This document shows positions 24,959 to 34,275 of a stretch of DNA of 64,000 nucleotides, in pieces (the stretch's first letter is position 1; every line of letters starts with the position of its first letter). Both the position numbers and the translations under genes were made by a program. The notes beneath the pieces were generated by a model. The model was not told the DNA's origin, did not search any database, and saw only the letters and a list, made by a program, of their open reading frames with translations. Source of the DNA: Pelagihabitans sp965238025 (GTDB taxonomy: Bacteria > Bacteroidota > Bacteroidia > Flavobacteriales > Flavobacteriaceae); contig OZ250162.1 in NCBI GenBank assembly GCA_965238025.1, forward strand, positions 3,782,001-3,846,000. The letters are read 5' to 3'.

Positions 24959-27900
24959 TTATTTACTAACTATAAATGCACCTGATATTTCTTGAGATGG
25001 GGTAGTAATAGTAATGTAATACACACCATTAGAAAGTGTTGTGAAATCCAATACTTCAATCGATTTATGCTGCTCATTAAAAACCTTGGAAAAAACCAGC
25101 TGTTGCGAAGCACTTGCAATTGTACAACTAACAGCTTCGTTCATATAAGGTGATAAATCTAAATTGATAATTCCCGAGCTTGGATTTGGAAATATAACCA
25201 ACCTACCTGCTTTGGGAGTGTCTTGATTCAGCAAGACTGAGTCGTTATCTTCAATTATGTTACTGGTTCCCTTTGAACTAGTACCTTCACCTGATACCTG
25301 CACCACCAGGTTATCGTAGCGGGAGTTCCCCGGGGACTGCCCCGCATAGTTCGAGAACAGCCACAGGTCCAGGGTCGATGCGCCATCGGGTACCGTTACC
25401 GTGCCCGAATACGTACCCCAACCCGTACCGAAGCTATGGCTCAGCAATGCACTGTTGGCCGTGTTGTCGACGATCAGCTCCATACGGGCGGTACCGCCGA
25501 TGCCCTTCCCGTCGACACTCACGAAAAGCTCGTCGCCCGGGGAAAGCCCGTGCTGGGCCAGATCGATCGCGATACGGTAGCGCGACCAGGGCTGGCCGCT
25601 ATCGGACTGCACCACCTCAAAGGCACAGGGGGAGGCGTTCGTATCGGCAGAGGTACCGAAAACGGAATCAAGCCCCGCCTCATAGGTCCCCAATGGAAGG
25701 GAAATCAAAAGATCCTCGTTCTCAAACGTATCGGAACAAGATCCGCCAACCGGGTTCACCTTTATCTGAACGGTATCGGTATCGGTATTGCCATCGATAT
25801 CGCTTACGGTAAGGGTGACCTGGTAGGTCCCTATTTCGGTATATTGGTGCGAAGGGTCGGCCTGTGTGGAGGATGCCCCGTCGCCGAAGTCCCAATCATA
25901 GCCCGTGACCCCGATATCGTCGGTGGACCCGCTGCCGGTGAAATCGACCGATAGGGGTACCTCGCCCTCAAGGACCGAGGCATCGATCACCGCCGAAGGG
26001 CCATCGGACGCTATCCTGCTTACCACCAGGTTATCGTAGCGGGAGTTCCCCGGGGACTGCCCCGCATAGTTCGGGAACAGCCACAGGTCCAGGGTCGATG
26101 CGCCATCGGGTACCGTTACCGTGCCCGAATACGTACCCCAACCCGTACCGAAGCTATGGCTCAGCAATGCACTGTTGGCCGTGTTGTCGACGATCAGCTC
26201 CATACGGGCGGTACCGCCGATGCCCTTCCCGTCGACACTCACGAAAAGCTCGTCGCCCGGGGAAAGCCCGTGCTGGGCCAGATCGATCGCGATACGGTAG
26301 CGCGACCAGGGCTGGCCGCTATCGGACTGCACCACCTCAAAGGCACAGGGGGAGGCGTTCGTATCGGCAGAGGTACCGAAAACGGAATCAAGCCCCGCCT
26401 CATAGGTCCCCAATGGAAGGGAAATCAAAAGATCCTCGTTCTCAAACGTATCGGAACAAGATCCGCCAACCGGGTTCACCTTTATCTGAACGGTATCGGT
26501 ATCGGTATTGCCATCGATATCGCTTACGGTAAGAGTGACCTGGTAGGTCCCTATTTCGGTATATTGGTGCGAAGGGTCGGCCTGTGTGGAGGATGCCCCG
26601 TCGCCGAAGTCCCAATCATAGCCCGTGACCCCGATATCGTCGGTGGACCCGCTGCCGGTGAAATCGACCGATAGGGGTACCTCGCCCTCAAGGACCGAGG
26701 CATCGATCACCGCCGAAGGGCCATCGGACGCTATCCTGCTTACCACCAGGTTATCGTAGCGGGAGTTCCCCTGGGTCTGCCCCGCATAGTTCGAGAACAG
26801 CCACAGGTCCAGGGTCGATGCGCCATCGGGTACCGTTACCGTGCCCGAATACGTACCCCAACCCGTACCGAAGCTATGGCTCAGCAATGCACTGTTGGCC
26901 GTGTTGTCGACGATCAGCTCCATACGGGCGGTACCGCCGATGCCCTTCCCGTCGACACTCACGAAAAGCTCGTCGCCCGGGGAAAGCCCGTGCTGGGCCA
27001 GATCGATCGCGATACGGTAGCGCGACCAGGGCTGGCCGCTATCGGACTGCACCACCTCAAAGGCACAGGGGGAGGCGTTCGTATCGGCAGAGGTGCCAAA
27101 AGCGGAACTCAGCCCCGCCTCATAGGTCCCCAATGGAAGGGAAATCAAAAGATCCTCGTTCTCAAACGTATCGGAACAAGATCCGCCAACCGGGTTCACC
27201 TTTATCTGAACGGTATCGGTATCGGTATTGCCATCGATATCGCTTACGGTAAGGGTGACCTGGTAGGTCCCTATTTCGGTATATTGGTGCGAAGGGTCGG
27301 CCTGTGTGGAGGATGCCCCGTCGCCGAAGTCCCAATCATAGCCCGTGACCCCGATATCGTCGGTGGACCCGCTGCCGGTGAAATCGACCGATAGGGGTAC
27401 CTCGCCCTCAAGGACCGAGGCATCGATCACCGCCGAAGGGCCATCGGACGCTATCCTGCTTACCACCAGGTTATCGTAGCGGGAGTTCCCCTGGGTCTGC
27501 CCCGCATAGTTCGAGAACAGCCACAGGTCCAGGGTCGATGCGCCATCGGGTACCGTTACCGTGCCCGAATACGTACCCCAACCCGTACCGAAGCTATGGC
27601 TCAGCAATGCACTGTTGGCCGTGTTGTCGACGATCAGCTCCATACGGGCGGTACCGCCGATGCCCTTCCCGTCGACACTCACGAAAAGCTCGTCGCCCGG
27701 GGAAAGCCCGTGCTGGGCCAGATCGATCGCGATACGGTAGCGCGACCAGGGCTGGCCGCTATCGGACTGCACCACCTCAAAGGCACAGGGGGAGGCGTTC
27801 GTATCGGCAGAGGTGCCAAAAGCGGAACTCAGCCCCGCCTCATAGGTGCCGACCTCCAACGGAAAGTCCGTATCCTCGTTTTCGAATATATCATAACAAC

Positions 27901-30832
27901 CATCCGCGGGCTCTACGATGTTCACCGTCAAGGTCGTGGAACAACCTTGGTCCGATGTGATCAGGTAGACCCCCTCATGTTCAAGCCCGGAAATGTTCCC
28001 CGGGGCATAATCCCCCTCGACCGTGCTACCATTGGGGAGTGTTATGGCGATCCCCAGCGGGGTCCCGTCGATATCGTCCGGCGAGGCACTGATCACGAGC
28101 AAGGTCCCCTCATCCAGGGTCAACTCGTTCTCACCGCTCCCCGTTACCCCGTTGACCGTATACTCGGGCATGATCTCGGTTTCCCCGGCTTCGCATACGC
28201 CCCCGACGTTCAATGTGATTACCGTGGCACAGCCACCGGCGGTGGTCAATACGAACTGGCCCTTATTGCTCTGGTCGACAAGGCCGTTGTTCCTGTCCGG
28301 ATTGTCATAAGGGGGGAGGCCGAAGACGTCCACGCCCGTATCGATCTGGTACTCCGGGACGGTAACGGAGGAAAAGGTAGGGCCGTCCACTTGGTGGGTG
28401 GTTATGAAATAGTCCCCGGCCGTTTGTGCCCGGATCAGCACCACGGACCCTTCCGGGGCATTGATATACTCCCCTTGGGTCCAGGCCCCGTCGCCCACTT
28501 TGAACTCCGCTACGATCGTTCCCTCGGGGCAGTCGGGGACATCGGGGTTCCCGGTCTGCTGGCCGAGTTGAAAGAACATTTTTATCTCTTCGTCCCCCAG
28601 GGCCTTTTTAAAGACCTTGAGCTCGTCCAAACGCCCGTCGATCTCATCGGTTATACCGCTGGAATTGCCCGTAGGTACCACGGGAAGGGCCCTTTTGTCA
28701 TAAAAACCGGAGGCGGTGAACGACGAGTAGAACTGTTCTATTTCCTCCAAGTTGAACGTTCCCGTGACCGATTTTGTACAGATCTCGGTACCGTTGGCAT
28801 ATAACCTTGCGGTCTCCCCGTCGAAGGTGGCCGCTATATGCACCCATTTGCCAACGGGCGAGTACCCAGCATAGCAATGTGGGTTGTCCCCCGTGGAAGA
28901 GGGGAACTCCCATTTGTACAGGCTATTGTGGAAACCAAAGAAAATGGAGGGGTAATCATGGCTGAAAATACCATTGTTCTTCTCGATCTCGTCCCTATAG
29001 ACCCATGACATGACCGTGATCTCGGTCTCGATCGAGGCCATCGACGTGCTGAAGGGGACCTCGAGGATGGCGTTGCTGTTGAACTCGAGACCGTCCATCT
29101 CAAGGGCATGGTCCCCGAAAAGGCCATCGCCCCAGTAACTTTGCGTCGGCACGACCACGGTACCGTTATCGTCCCGTTCCACTATAGTTGCATCGTTGTT
29201 GTTCCCGGAACCATCGGCGGCCACAGTGCCCGTGCCCTCCTCAAAACCAAGGTCCAGGACAAGGTTCGGGTTGTTGGCCAACGGGACCGCGTTCCCTATC
29301 CTGATGCTCTTCGATACCGAGGGGACCCCATTGGCGTCCAGGGCGAAGAGCATATAGTACCCGGGGGGGAGAAGGTTCCTCCCCGGTATGGTCAGGTTAT
29401 GCGATGTGCCGGGCACCGTGGCGATCGGGATCCTACGTTGTTCGTTATTGGTACTGTGCGTGGCACCGGAAAAGCGGATAAGGCTGAATTCGCCGACCGC
29501 AATATCGGTGGTTATCGCAATACCCTCCCCGTAATCCGCTTGATCCGGTGCATTGGTTATAACAGGTCTTGTGGCAAGGGCACCGCCGGTGGTAAAAAGA
29601 TAGGGCGGGCTGTATACCTCCGCACTCTGGTGGTTCACACAACCGGGGGTCGAGTCGCACAGGCCACCACCACCGACAAAGACACGGCCATCCGACATGA
29701 GTATGGAAACGCTATGGTAGGTCCTGGCCTCGTTCATCCCGGCGACGGTACGCCAGGTATTCGAAACGGGGTCGTAGATCTCCCCGAAAAAACGGGCACC
29801 TACATCGGTAAAGACCTTCGCCTGGTCAAGGCCCCCGGTTACCAACACCTCCCCATTGGGCAAAACAACACTGTTGAGCATCGTACGCGAAAATGCCAAT
29901 GTAGGGGTGGGGGTAACGGTAACGTTGCCCGGGTCATTGATGTCTATTACAAAAGCGGTGTTCTTGGCGGGATGGTCACTGTCATAGGACTCGGCGCCCC
30001 CTACCTTGAGTATCTTGCCCTGATCGAACATCACCGTGGTGCCCTTCATCGAATAGGTGTCGTCGCCCCTTAGGCCCGCGCTGGTAATGCTACCATTGCC
30101 CGAAACATCGATCCAATGCATTTCCTCGCTCGGCCCCGCATGGAACAACTGTCCGTTAGGGGCCGGCCACAACCATAGGTGGTTGTCCACCCTGTAAAGC
30201 CCGCGGGCCTCCATACCAAGGTCGTTCGAAGTGAAGATATCCGCGCCCAGGATGCCCGGAAGCTTGAACCAGCCCGTCTGCGGGGACCATTGTTCCGCAT
30301 CCTTCTGACCGTTGGCCGATGGACTGTTCCCATCGGCCCAGGAGCCACCAAGGGTAAACACCGAACCATCGGAAAGGGTGACATTGCCCTGATAGCCCCT
30401 GGGGATGTTCATCCGATCGGCGGCGCTCCAGGTTTCCGTGCCAGGGTCGAAGATACTCGTGCGGTCGCTCGTAGCACCCCCGGCCGCCATGATCCTACCA
30501 TCGGGCAACAGGTTTATACCGGGGCAGAACATATCATGGCCAAGGTTCGATACGAATTGGCCCAGGGGCGCCCCCGAAACACCCAAAGAAGGATCGAAGA
30601 TCTCCGTATAGGTAGGACCGGAGCTCACCTCCACAAAACCCGTCGGGGAACTTGCCGCCCAGGTCAGCAAACGGCCATCGGGCATATTGGCAACAGCCAC
30701 AGGGACTATATCGAAACCTATGGGAGCGCTCCACTGGCCGTCAACATCAGACTGCCCACGAACAAAAAACGAAAAATAGAAAAATAATACAAAAAACGAA
30801 AATACCTTAATAAACTGTGCACACTTCCCCAT
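24959..30832 (-). CDS. giant secreted galactose-oxidase-like copper-radical protein (copy A) with repeated carbohydrate-binding/PKD tail and T9SS sorting domain
   Basis: 1957 residues. Signal peptide 1-27. A seven-bladed kelch domain plus DUF1929-type C-terminal domain (about 30-513) aligns with fungal galactose oxidase. All active-site residues are present with the right spacing: C103 (HDMFCPG) and Y147 (RGYQ) for the thioether cofactor, W165 (GGSW), Y372-H373 (RTYHS) and H459 (ATHS). Then come a LamG-like domain (about 522-757), two ~95-residue Ig-like modules, four copies of a carbohydrate-binding-like domain alternating with three PKD domains (GYDWDFGDG), and a T9SS type A sorting domain (from about 1874, FPNPSSGIINLDLS). 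From 25302 inward the DNA is very GC-rich. It is nearly all repeat and is shared with copy B. Predicted to be an extracellular alcohol/sugar oxidase; substrate unknown. Confidence 0.9.
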   Translation of the reverse strand: MGKCAQFIKVFSFFVLFFYFSFFVRGQSDVDGQWSAPIGFDIVPVAVANMPDGRLLTWAASSPTGFVEVSSGPTYTEIFDPSLGVSGAPLGQFVSNLGHDMFCPGINLLPDGRIMAAGGATSDRTSIFDPGTETWSAADRMNIPRGYQGNVTLSDGSVFTLGGSWADGNSPSANGQKDAEQWSPQTGWFKLPGILGADIFTSNDLGMEARGLYRVDNHLWLWPAPNGQLFHAGPSEEMHWIDVSGNGSITSAGLRGDDTYSMKGTTVMFDQGKILKVGGAESYDSDHPAKNTAFVIDINDPGNVTVTPTPTLAFSRTMLNSVVLPNGEVLVTGGLDQAKVFTDVGARFFGEIYDPVSNTWRTVAGMNEARTYHSVSILMSDGRVFVGGGGLCDSTPGCVNHQSAEVYSPPYLFTTGGALATRPVITNAPDQADYGEGIAITTDIAVGEFSLIRFSGATHSTNNEQRRIPIATVPGTSHNLTIPGRNLLPPGYYMLFALDANGVPSVSKSIRIGNAVPLANNPNLVLDLGFEEGTGTVAADGSGNNNDATIVERDDNGTVVVPTQSYWGDGLFGDHALEMDGLEFNSNAILEVPFSTSMASIETEITVMSWVYRDEIEKNNGIFSHDYPSIFFGFHNSLYKWEFPSSTGDNPHCYAGYSPVGKWVHIAATFDGETARLYANGTEICTKSVTGTFNLEEIEQFYSSFTASGFYDKRALPVVPTGNSSGITDEIDGRLDELKVFKKALGDEEIKMFFQLGQQTGNPDVPDCPEGTIVAEFKVGDGAWTQGEYINAPEGSVVLIRAQTAGDYFITTHQVDGPTFSSVTVPEYQIDTGVDVFGLPPYDNPDRNNGLVDQSNKGQFVLTTAGGCATVITLNVGGVCEAGETEIMPEYTVNGVTGSGENELTLDEGTLLVISASPDDIDGTPLGIAITLPNGSTVEGDYAPGNISGLEHEGVYLITSDQGCSTTLTVNIVEPADGCYDIFENEDTDFPLEVGTYEAGLSSAFGTSADTNASPCAFEVVQSDSGQPWSRYRIAIDLAQHGLSPGDELFVSVDGKGIGGTARMELIVDNTANSALLSHSFGTGWGTYSGTVTVPDGASTLDLWLFSNYAGQTQGNSRYDNLVVSRIASDGPSAVIDASVLEGEVPLSVDFTGSGSTDDIGVTGYDWDFGDGASSTQADPSHQYTEIGTYQVTLTVSDIDGNTDTDTVQIKVNPVGGSCSDTFENEDLLISLPLGTYEAGLSSAFGTSADTNASPCAFEVVQSDSGQPWSRYRIAIDLAQHGLSPGDELFVSVDGKGIGGTARMELIVDNTANSALLSHSFGTGWGTYSGTVTVPDGASTLDLWLFSNYAGQTQGNSRYDNLVVSRIASDGPSAVIDASVLEGEVPLSVDFTGSGSTDDIGVTGYDWDFGDGASSTQADPSHQYTEIGTYQVTLTVSDIDGNTDTDTVQIKVNPVGGSCSDTFENEDLLISLPLGTYEAGLDSVFGTSADTNASPCAFEVVQSDSGQPWSRYRIAIDLAQHGLSPGDELFVSVDGKGIGGTARMELIVDNTANSALLSHSFGTGWGTYSGTVTVPDGASTLDLWLFPNYAGQSPGNSRYDNLVVSRIASDGPSAVIDASVLEGEVPLSVDFTGSGSTDDIGVTGYDWDFGDGASSTQADPSHQYTEIGTYQVTLTVSDIDGNTDTDTVQIKVNPVGGSCSDTFENEDLLISLPLGTYEAGLDSVFGTSADTNASPCAFEVVQSDSGQPWSRYRIAIDLAQHGLSPGDELFVSVDGKGIGGTARMELIVDNTANSALLSHSFGTGWGTYSGTVTVPDGASTLDLWLFSNYAGQSPGNSRYDNLVVQVSGEGTSSKGTSNIIEDNDSVLLNQDTPKAGRLVIFPNPSSGIINLDLSPYMNEAVSCTIASASQQLVFSKVFNEQHKSIEVLDFTTLSNGVYYITITTPSQEISGAFIVSK
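25302..27847 (-). repeat. 720-bp tandem repeats, 3.5 units, in oxidase copy A
   Basis: Units begin at 25302, 26022, 26742 and 27462 with an exact 720-bp period. The last unit is partial (386 bp, the carbohydrate-binding-like part only). Each unit encodes one carbohydrate-binding-like domain plus one PKD domain. Units differ at only a few positions, for example TQGNS versus SPGNS and SAFG versus SVFG. Confidence 0.97.
27185..30786 (-). repeat. left arm of 3,602-bp inverted repeat
   Basis: Pairs with 36643-40244 in reverse orientation. Positions in the two arms always sum to 67429, so there are no indels. Every stretch compared was identical, and the encoded proteins are identical throughout. 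The inner edge lies inside the signal peptide codons. The outer edge lies just after the first PKD domain (VNPVG). Confidence 0.97.
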
Positions 30833-31045
30833 TGGAATATATTAATTTAATTAATAAATAGGGGAAAGTAAGAGGGGGGGGGTGGGGAATAAAAAGGAAG
30901 GGGATGCCTGCAATCTTTATAACATTTGCCCGATGGCAAATTTTCCTTACGCCAAAAATACAAAAATATTTGAAAACGTCATCAATTGTAGAAACTTAAA
31001 AAGAGGCCCCGTTCTGTCTCAAAAAGTTACGGAAAATATCCTATT
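30833..31045 (-). promoter_or_regulatory. leader/promoter region of oxidase copy A with G9 tract and hairpin
   Basis: 213 bp between the wzc stop and the copy A start, both on the minus strand. Read on the minus strand it holds two adjacent TATTTTTG boxes (30968-30961 and 30960-30953), perfect TAnnTTTG matches. A TTG at 30985-30983 lies 22 bp before the second box. A hairpin (ATTTGCC, loop CGAT, GGCAAAT; 30924-30941) follows, then C4-A-C9 (plus-strand G9 at 30874-30882) about 42 bp before the ATG. Function inferred from motif and position. Confidence 0.45.
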
Positions 31046-33421
31046 TTAGAACTTCCACCATTTTTTGGTGGATTTACCATAACCATAGCCATATTTACCA
31101 CCATAACCTAGATTCGACTCCTTTACATCGTTAACAACGAATGCAAGCCCATCAAGCTTACCTTCCGCCTTGAGCTTAATGGGGAATTCTAAAACCCGAT
31201 TTTCAGTCACTCCGGCTCGCGTCACATAAATTATATGATCGGCATATTGACTAATGAGAAGTGTATCGGTTACTACCATTAATGGAGCAGTATCTACTAT
31301 TACATAATCATACTCTTCAGACATTTCTTCAAACAAGTCCTTCATACGATCGCTCATTAAAAGTTCGGCCGGATTAGGTGGTATTTTTCCAGAATAAATA
31401 ACATCAATCGTATTACTATGCACCAAAAGTGAATGCACAATATCTTTGGATTGAAGCGAATCATCATAAAGATATTCAGTCAATCCATTTTTAGTACTTC
31501 TTTTAGCCTTGCCTATTTCATCAACATTTTCATGTGAAAAGAACGTATAAAGTTTCGGATTCCTAATATCGGCGCCAACGAGCAGAACTTTTTTATTAGT
31601 ATTAGCAAAAATTACCGATAAATTAGAAGAAGTAAATGACTTTCCTTCTCCTGGCACACTAGATGTTACAAAAATAACATTGTTCTTTCCTTTCCCTTTT
31701 TTTGATTTAATGAGATAATCTAAATTTGTACGCAATATTCTAAGTGATTCTCCTAAGACCGAACGGTCATCCTTTGTTATTAGCTTGTCATCTTTTTTTC
31801 CTAATCTTGGTAATTCTGTCAATACAGGCACATCTTTGACCAATTTTTCCAGTTCATTTTTACTGTGTATCTTATTGTCTAATAGGTTCTTGGTATAAAT
31901 TATCGAAAATGGGAATAGCATTCCCAACATAAAAGCGGCCAAATAAATTTTAGCCTTGCGCGGTTTTACCGGTGCGGTACCTACCTGATATCCCATATCA
32001 ATAATCTTGGATTTTGGGGCACTTGAAGCAAAAGCAATTTGCGATTCTTCCCTTTTTTGAAGTAAATACAAATACAATGATTCTGTAGTCTGTTGTTGTC
32101 TGGTAATATTTCGGAGTTCTGTTTGGTTTTTAGGTGCTGATGAAATAGTTCCGTAAATCGCTCCCATTTGACTCTGTAAGGTGCTTACACTCATCCCCAT
32201 GCTCCTCTCCATTTCTGAAAGGCTGGTTGTAATCGTGTTTTTCAAATCTGCCAATTGTTTATTTAAATTTATTACAATCGGACTATTTTCCGTCGAGCTC
32301 TCCAACAACCTCTTTCGTTGGGCTGCGAGGGCATTATATTTAGCCGCAGCTTCAGATACACCTGAATTTCCTATTGGTAATGCCGGCATAGCATCATATC
32401 CGCTTTCACCCAATAGATATTGTTTATAACCGCTCACCGTGGTTAACTGATTTTTTGCTTCCTCAAGCGCCTGCCTACTCTGCGCGCTCATTTGAACCGC
32501 TGCACCAACTTCAATACCGCTACCAGTCATTCGCTTATCGGTCATTAACTCTTGGGCGTCTTTATCAACACCGGACAAAGTACCATATATTAAATCAATC
32601 CTATTATCAATAAACTTCGATGTCTTGTCAGCAACCATTTTTTTATCTTCAATAGCATTATTATTGTAGATGGTGACGAGAGTATTAATAATGTCTATTG
32701 CCCTATCTTTAATCGGGTCTTCTAGTGAAATATTAATGATGTTTGACATCTCGTCCGATGTAGACACCGCTGTCTTTTTTTGATAACCTTCGGCCACCTG
32801 AAAAATGGGGGTAACGGCTATTTTTATTTTTTCTCCCTTAAATCTTTGAAAGTATGGAAGATTGGGCGTTATGATGATATCTCCAATAGGCGTTGGTATG
32901 TTTTTACCATAGCTATAAACCTTTATTGGATCATCAATTTTGGCACTATATCCGAAAGTTGTTTCTGAGGAAATTTGTATATAAAAACTAAATTTTGAGT
33001 TGTTAATAATCGAATCACTCTTTGCGAAGTTGACTTTTAACGGTTTGTTCCTGTAAAGTTCTGAATCCTTTACATTACCAAGTATAATTGTCTTAACGTT
33101 CAGCTCAAGATCCTTTACCACTTCTATAAAATTGGAACGTGAATTTATAATTTCTAATTCGTCTTCTACCTTTCTTTTGGCGCCGCCAAATAAATCTAAA
33201 TCTTTAAAAACCGCAAGTTCGGAAGCTCCTCCTTTTTCGTCTAAAATTTGAATTTTTGCCTTGGCCGCATATTCCGGAGTAGCATAACGTATGTAAAAAT
33301 AGGCAAGTGCCAGTGCAGCCAAACCACACAATACAAACCACTTCCAATGTCTGGTATATGAAGCTAGTAGGTTTTTCAAATCAGTTTCTGGTAATGAAAA
33401 ACCTTGTGATCTCGATTCCAT
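31046..33421 (-). CDS. wzc: Wzc-type polysaccharide co-polymerase / tyrosine autokinase
   Basis: 791 residues. The N-terminal membrane helix (WFVLCGLAALALAYFYI) and Wzz domain are followed by a long coiled-coil periplasmic part, a second helix (IYLAAFMLGMLFPFSIIYT) and a cytoplasmic BY-kinase domain. The kinase has Walker A VTSSVPGEGKS, Walker A' (LLVGADIRNP) and Walker B (VIVDTAPL). The Tyr cluster YGGKYGYGYGKS at the extreme C-terminus is the expected autophosphorylation site and the target of the YwqE-type phosphatase at 24.2 kb. It controls chain length and export of the polysaccharide. It follows wza by 38 bp. Confidence 0.96.
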   Translation of the reverse strand: MESRSQGFSLPETDLKNLLASYTRHWKWFVLCGLAALALAYFYIRYATPEYAAKAKIQILDEKGGASELAVFKDLDLFGGAKRKVEDELEIINSRSNFIEVVKDLELNVKTIILGNVKDSELYRNKPLKVNFAKSDSIINNSKFSFYIQISSETTFGYSAKIDDPIKVYSYGKNIPTPIGDIIITPNLPYFQRFKGEKIKIAVTPIFQVAEGYQKKTAVSTSDEMSNIINISLEDPIKDRAIDIINTLVTIYNNNAIEDKKMVADKTSKFIDNRIDLIYGTLSGVDKDAQELMTDKRMTGSGIEVGAAVQMSAQSRQALEEAKNQLTTVSGYKQYLLGESGYDAMPALPIGNSGVSEAAAKYNALAAQRKRLLESSTENSPIVINLNKQLADLKNTITTSLSEMERSMGMSVSTLQSQMGAIYGTISSAPKNQTELRNITRQQQTTESLYLYLLQKREESQIAFASSAPKSKIIDMGYQVGTAPVKPRKAKIYLAAFMLGMLFPFSIIYTKNLLDNKIHSKNELEKLVKDVPVLTELPRLGKKDDKLITKDDRSVLGESLRILRTNLDYLIKSKKGKGKNNVIFVTSSVPGEGKSFTSSNLSVIFANTNKKVLLVGADIRNPKLYTFFSHENVDEIGKAKRSTKNGLTEYLYDDSLQSKDIVHSLLVHSNTIDVIYSGKIPPNPAELLMSDRMKDLFEEMSEEYDYVIVDTAPLMVVTDTLLISQYADHIIYVTRAGVTENRVLEFPIKLKAEGKLDGLAFVVNDVKESNLGYGGKYGYGYGKSTKKWWKF

Positions 33422-33459
33422 CTAAAGTATTTTACTCTTCTAACGAATATATTTACCTT

Positions 33460-34236
33460 TTAGTTTCTGGTAATGATGAGTACTGTAGAAGTAATTAGTA
33501 CAGAAGCAATGGACACCCATATGGAGGCTCTGTTGTCTAAAGCCGAGGAAGTAACTGCCGATTTGTTGGGTTCAACGTAAACCATGTCGTTCTGGGTCAG
33601 GTAAAACACCGGGGAGTCCATAACAGATTTTTTGGTCAAATCAATTCTGGTATACACCTTTGTACCATTAAAATCCCTAGTTACCATGACATTTTCACGT
33701 TTTCCTTTAATAGTCAAATCCCCGGCAAGTCCTATTGCCTCAAGTATTGTAATTTGCTCCCCGTTTACAGGGTACGTTCCCGGGCGATTTACTTCTCCTA
33801 GAATAGTAACTGTAAAGTTCTTAAGGCGTACATTTACAATAGGATCTTTAAGATATTGTTTTAGTTTTTCTTTAACTAGTGTTTTAGTCTCCTCGGATGA
33901 AAGTCCTACTATTTTGATTGAACCTATTACGGGGAAATCTATTTCGCCATTTTTATCAATAATATAGTCAATTTGCTCAGGACGCACACCAAGTTCCGAA
34001 GACCCTCTATACAAATTAAAGGGAACACTTGCCTCAGGATCAAAAGTAGATACATGAATACTCACGACGTCATCTATCTTAAACTTTCCTACATGTTTGT
34101 TAGTACTAACAATGGTTTCATATTGTCCAGCATCCTGAAAATATACGATTTCCTTCTTAGAAGCACAGGAGCTCAAAAACAATATTGCTAGAATAAAGGC
34201 TATTGAATAGATTAATTTATTTTTGAAGTTTTTCAT
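33460..34236 (-). CDS. wza: Wza-type outer-membrane polysaccharide export lipoprotein
   Basis: 258 residues from the ATG at 34236 (MKNFKNKLIYSIAFILAILFLSSCASKK), which gives a proper lipoprotein signal with lipobox LSSC. The frame extends to 34272 without family support. Poly_export domain: GKFKIDDVVSIHVSTFDPEA and DFPVIGSIKIVGLSSEE, then a SLBB domain (VTILGEVNRPGTYPV, ITILEAIGLAGD). A C-terminal hydrophobic segment ASIWVSIASVLITSTVLII follows, characteristic of Bacteroidota Wza homologues. It forms the outer-membrane exit channel together with Wzc. Confidence 0.94.
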   Translation of the reverse strand: MKNFKNKLIYSIAFILAILFLSSCASKKEIVYFQDAGQYETIVSTNKHVGKFKIDDVVSIHVSTFDPEASVPFNLYRGSSELGVRPEQIDYIIDKNGEIDFPVIGSIKIVGLSSEETKTLVKEKLKQYLKDPIVNVRLKNFTVTILGEVNRPGTYPVNGEQITILEAIGLAGDLTIKGKRENVMVTRDFNGTKVYTRIDLTKKSVMDSPVFYLTQNDMVYVEPNKSAVTSSALDNRASIWVSIASVLITSTVLIITRN

Positions 34237-34275
34237 TAGGTATTTTGACTTTATGTATACAAGATTAAACAAAAA

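Noticed and set aside
25302..27847. Assembly artefact as the cause of the 720-bp tandem units
   Set aside because: Not excluded, but the units carry distinct diagnostic substitutions (TQ/SP, SAFG/SVFG, one PNYAG), which argues for real separate copies.
27596..28804. Long plus-strand ORF of 402 codons and its mirror at 38625-39833 (minus), with others of 321, 202, 172 and 144 codons in the oxidase genes
   Set aside because: They lie antisense to clear oxidase domains and exist because GC-rich DNA has few stop codons. The translations have Arg/Pro-rich or low-information composition with no domain.
30924..30945. ATTTGCC-CGAT-GGCAAAT hairpin followed by TTTT as a terminator
   Set aside because: The T-run is on the plus strand, where no gene ends. 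On the minus strand (wzc to oxidase A) no T-run follows. Described as a leader hairpin only.
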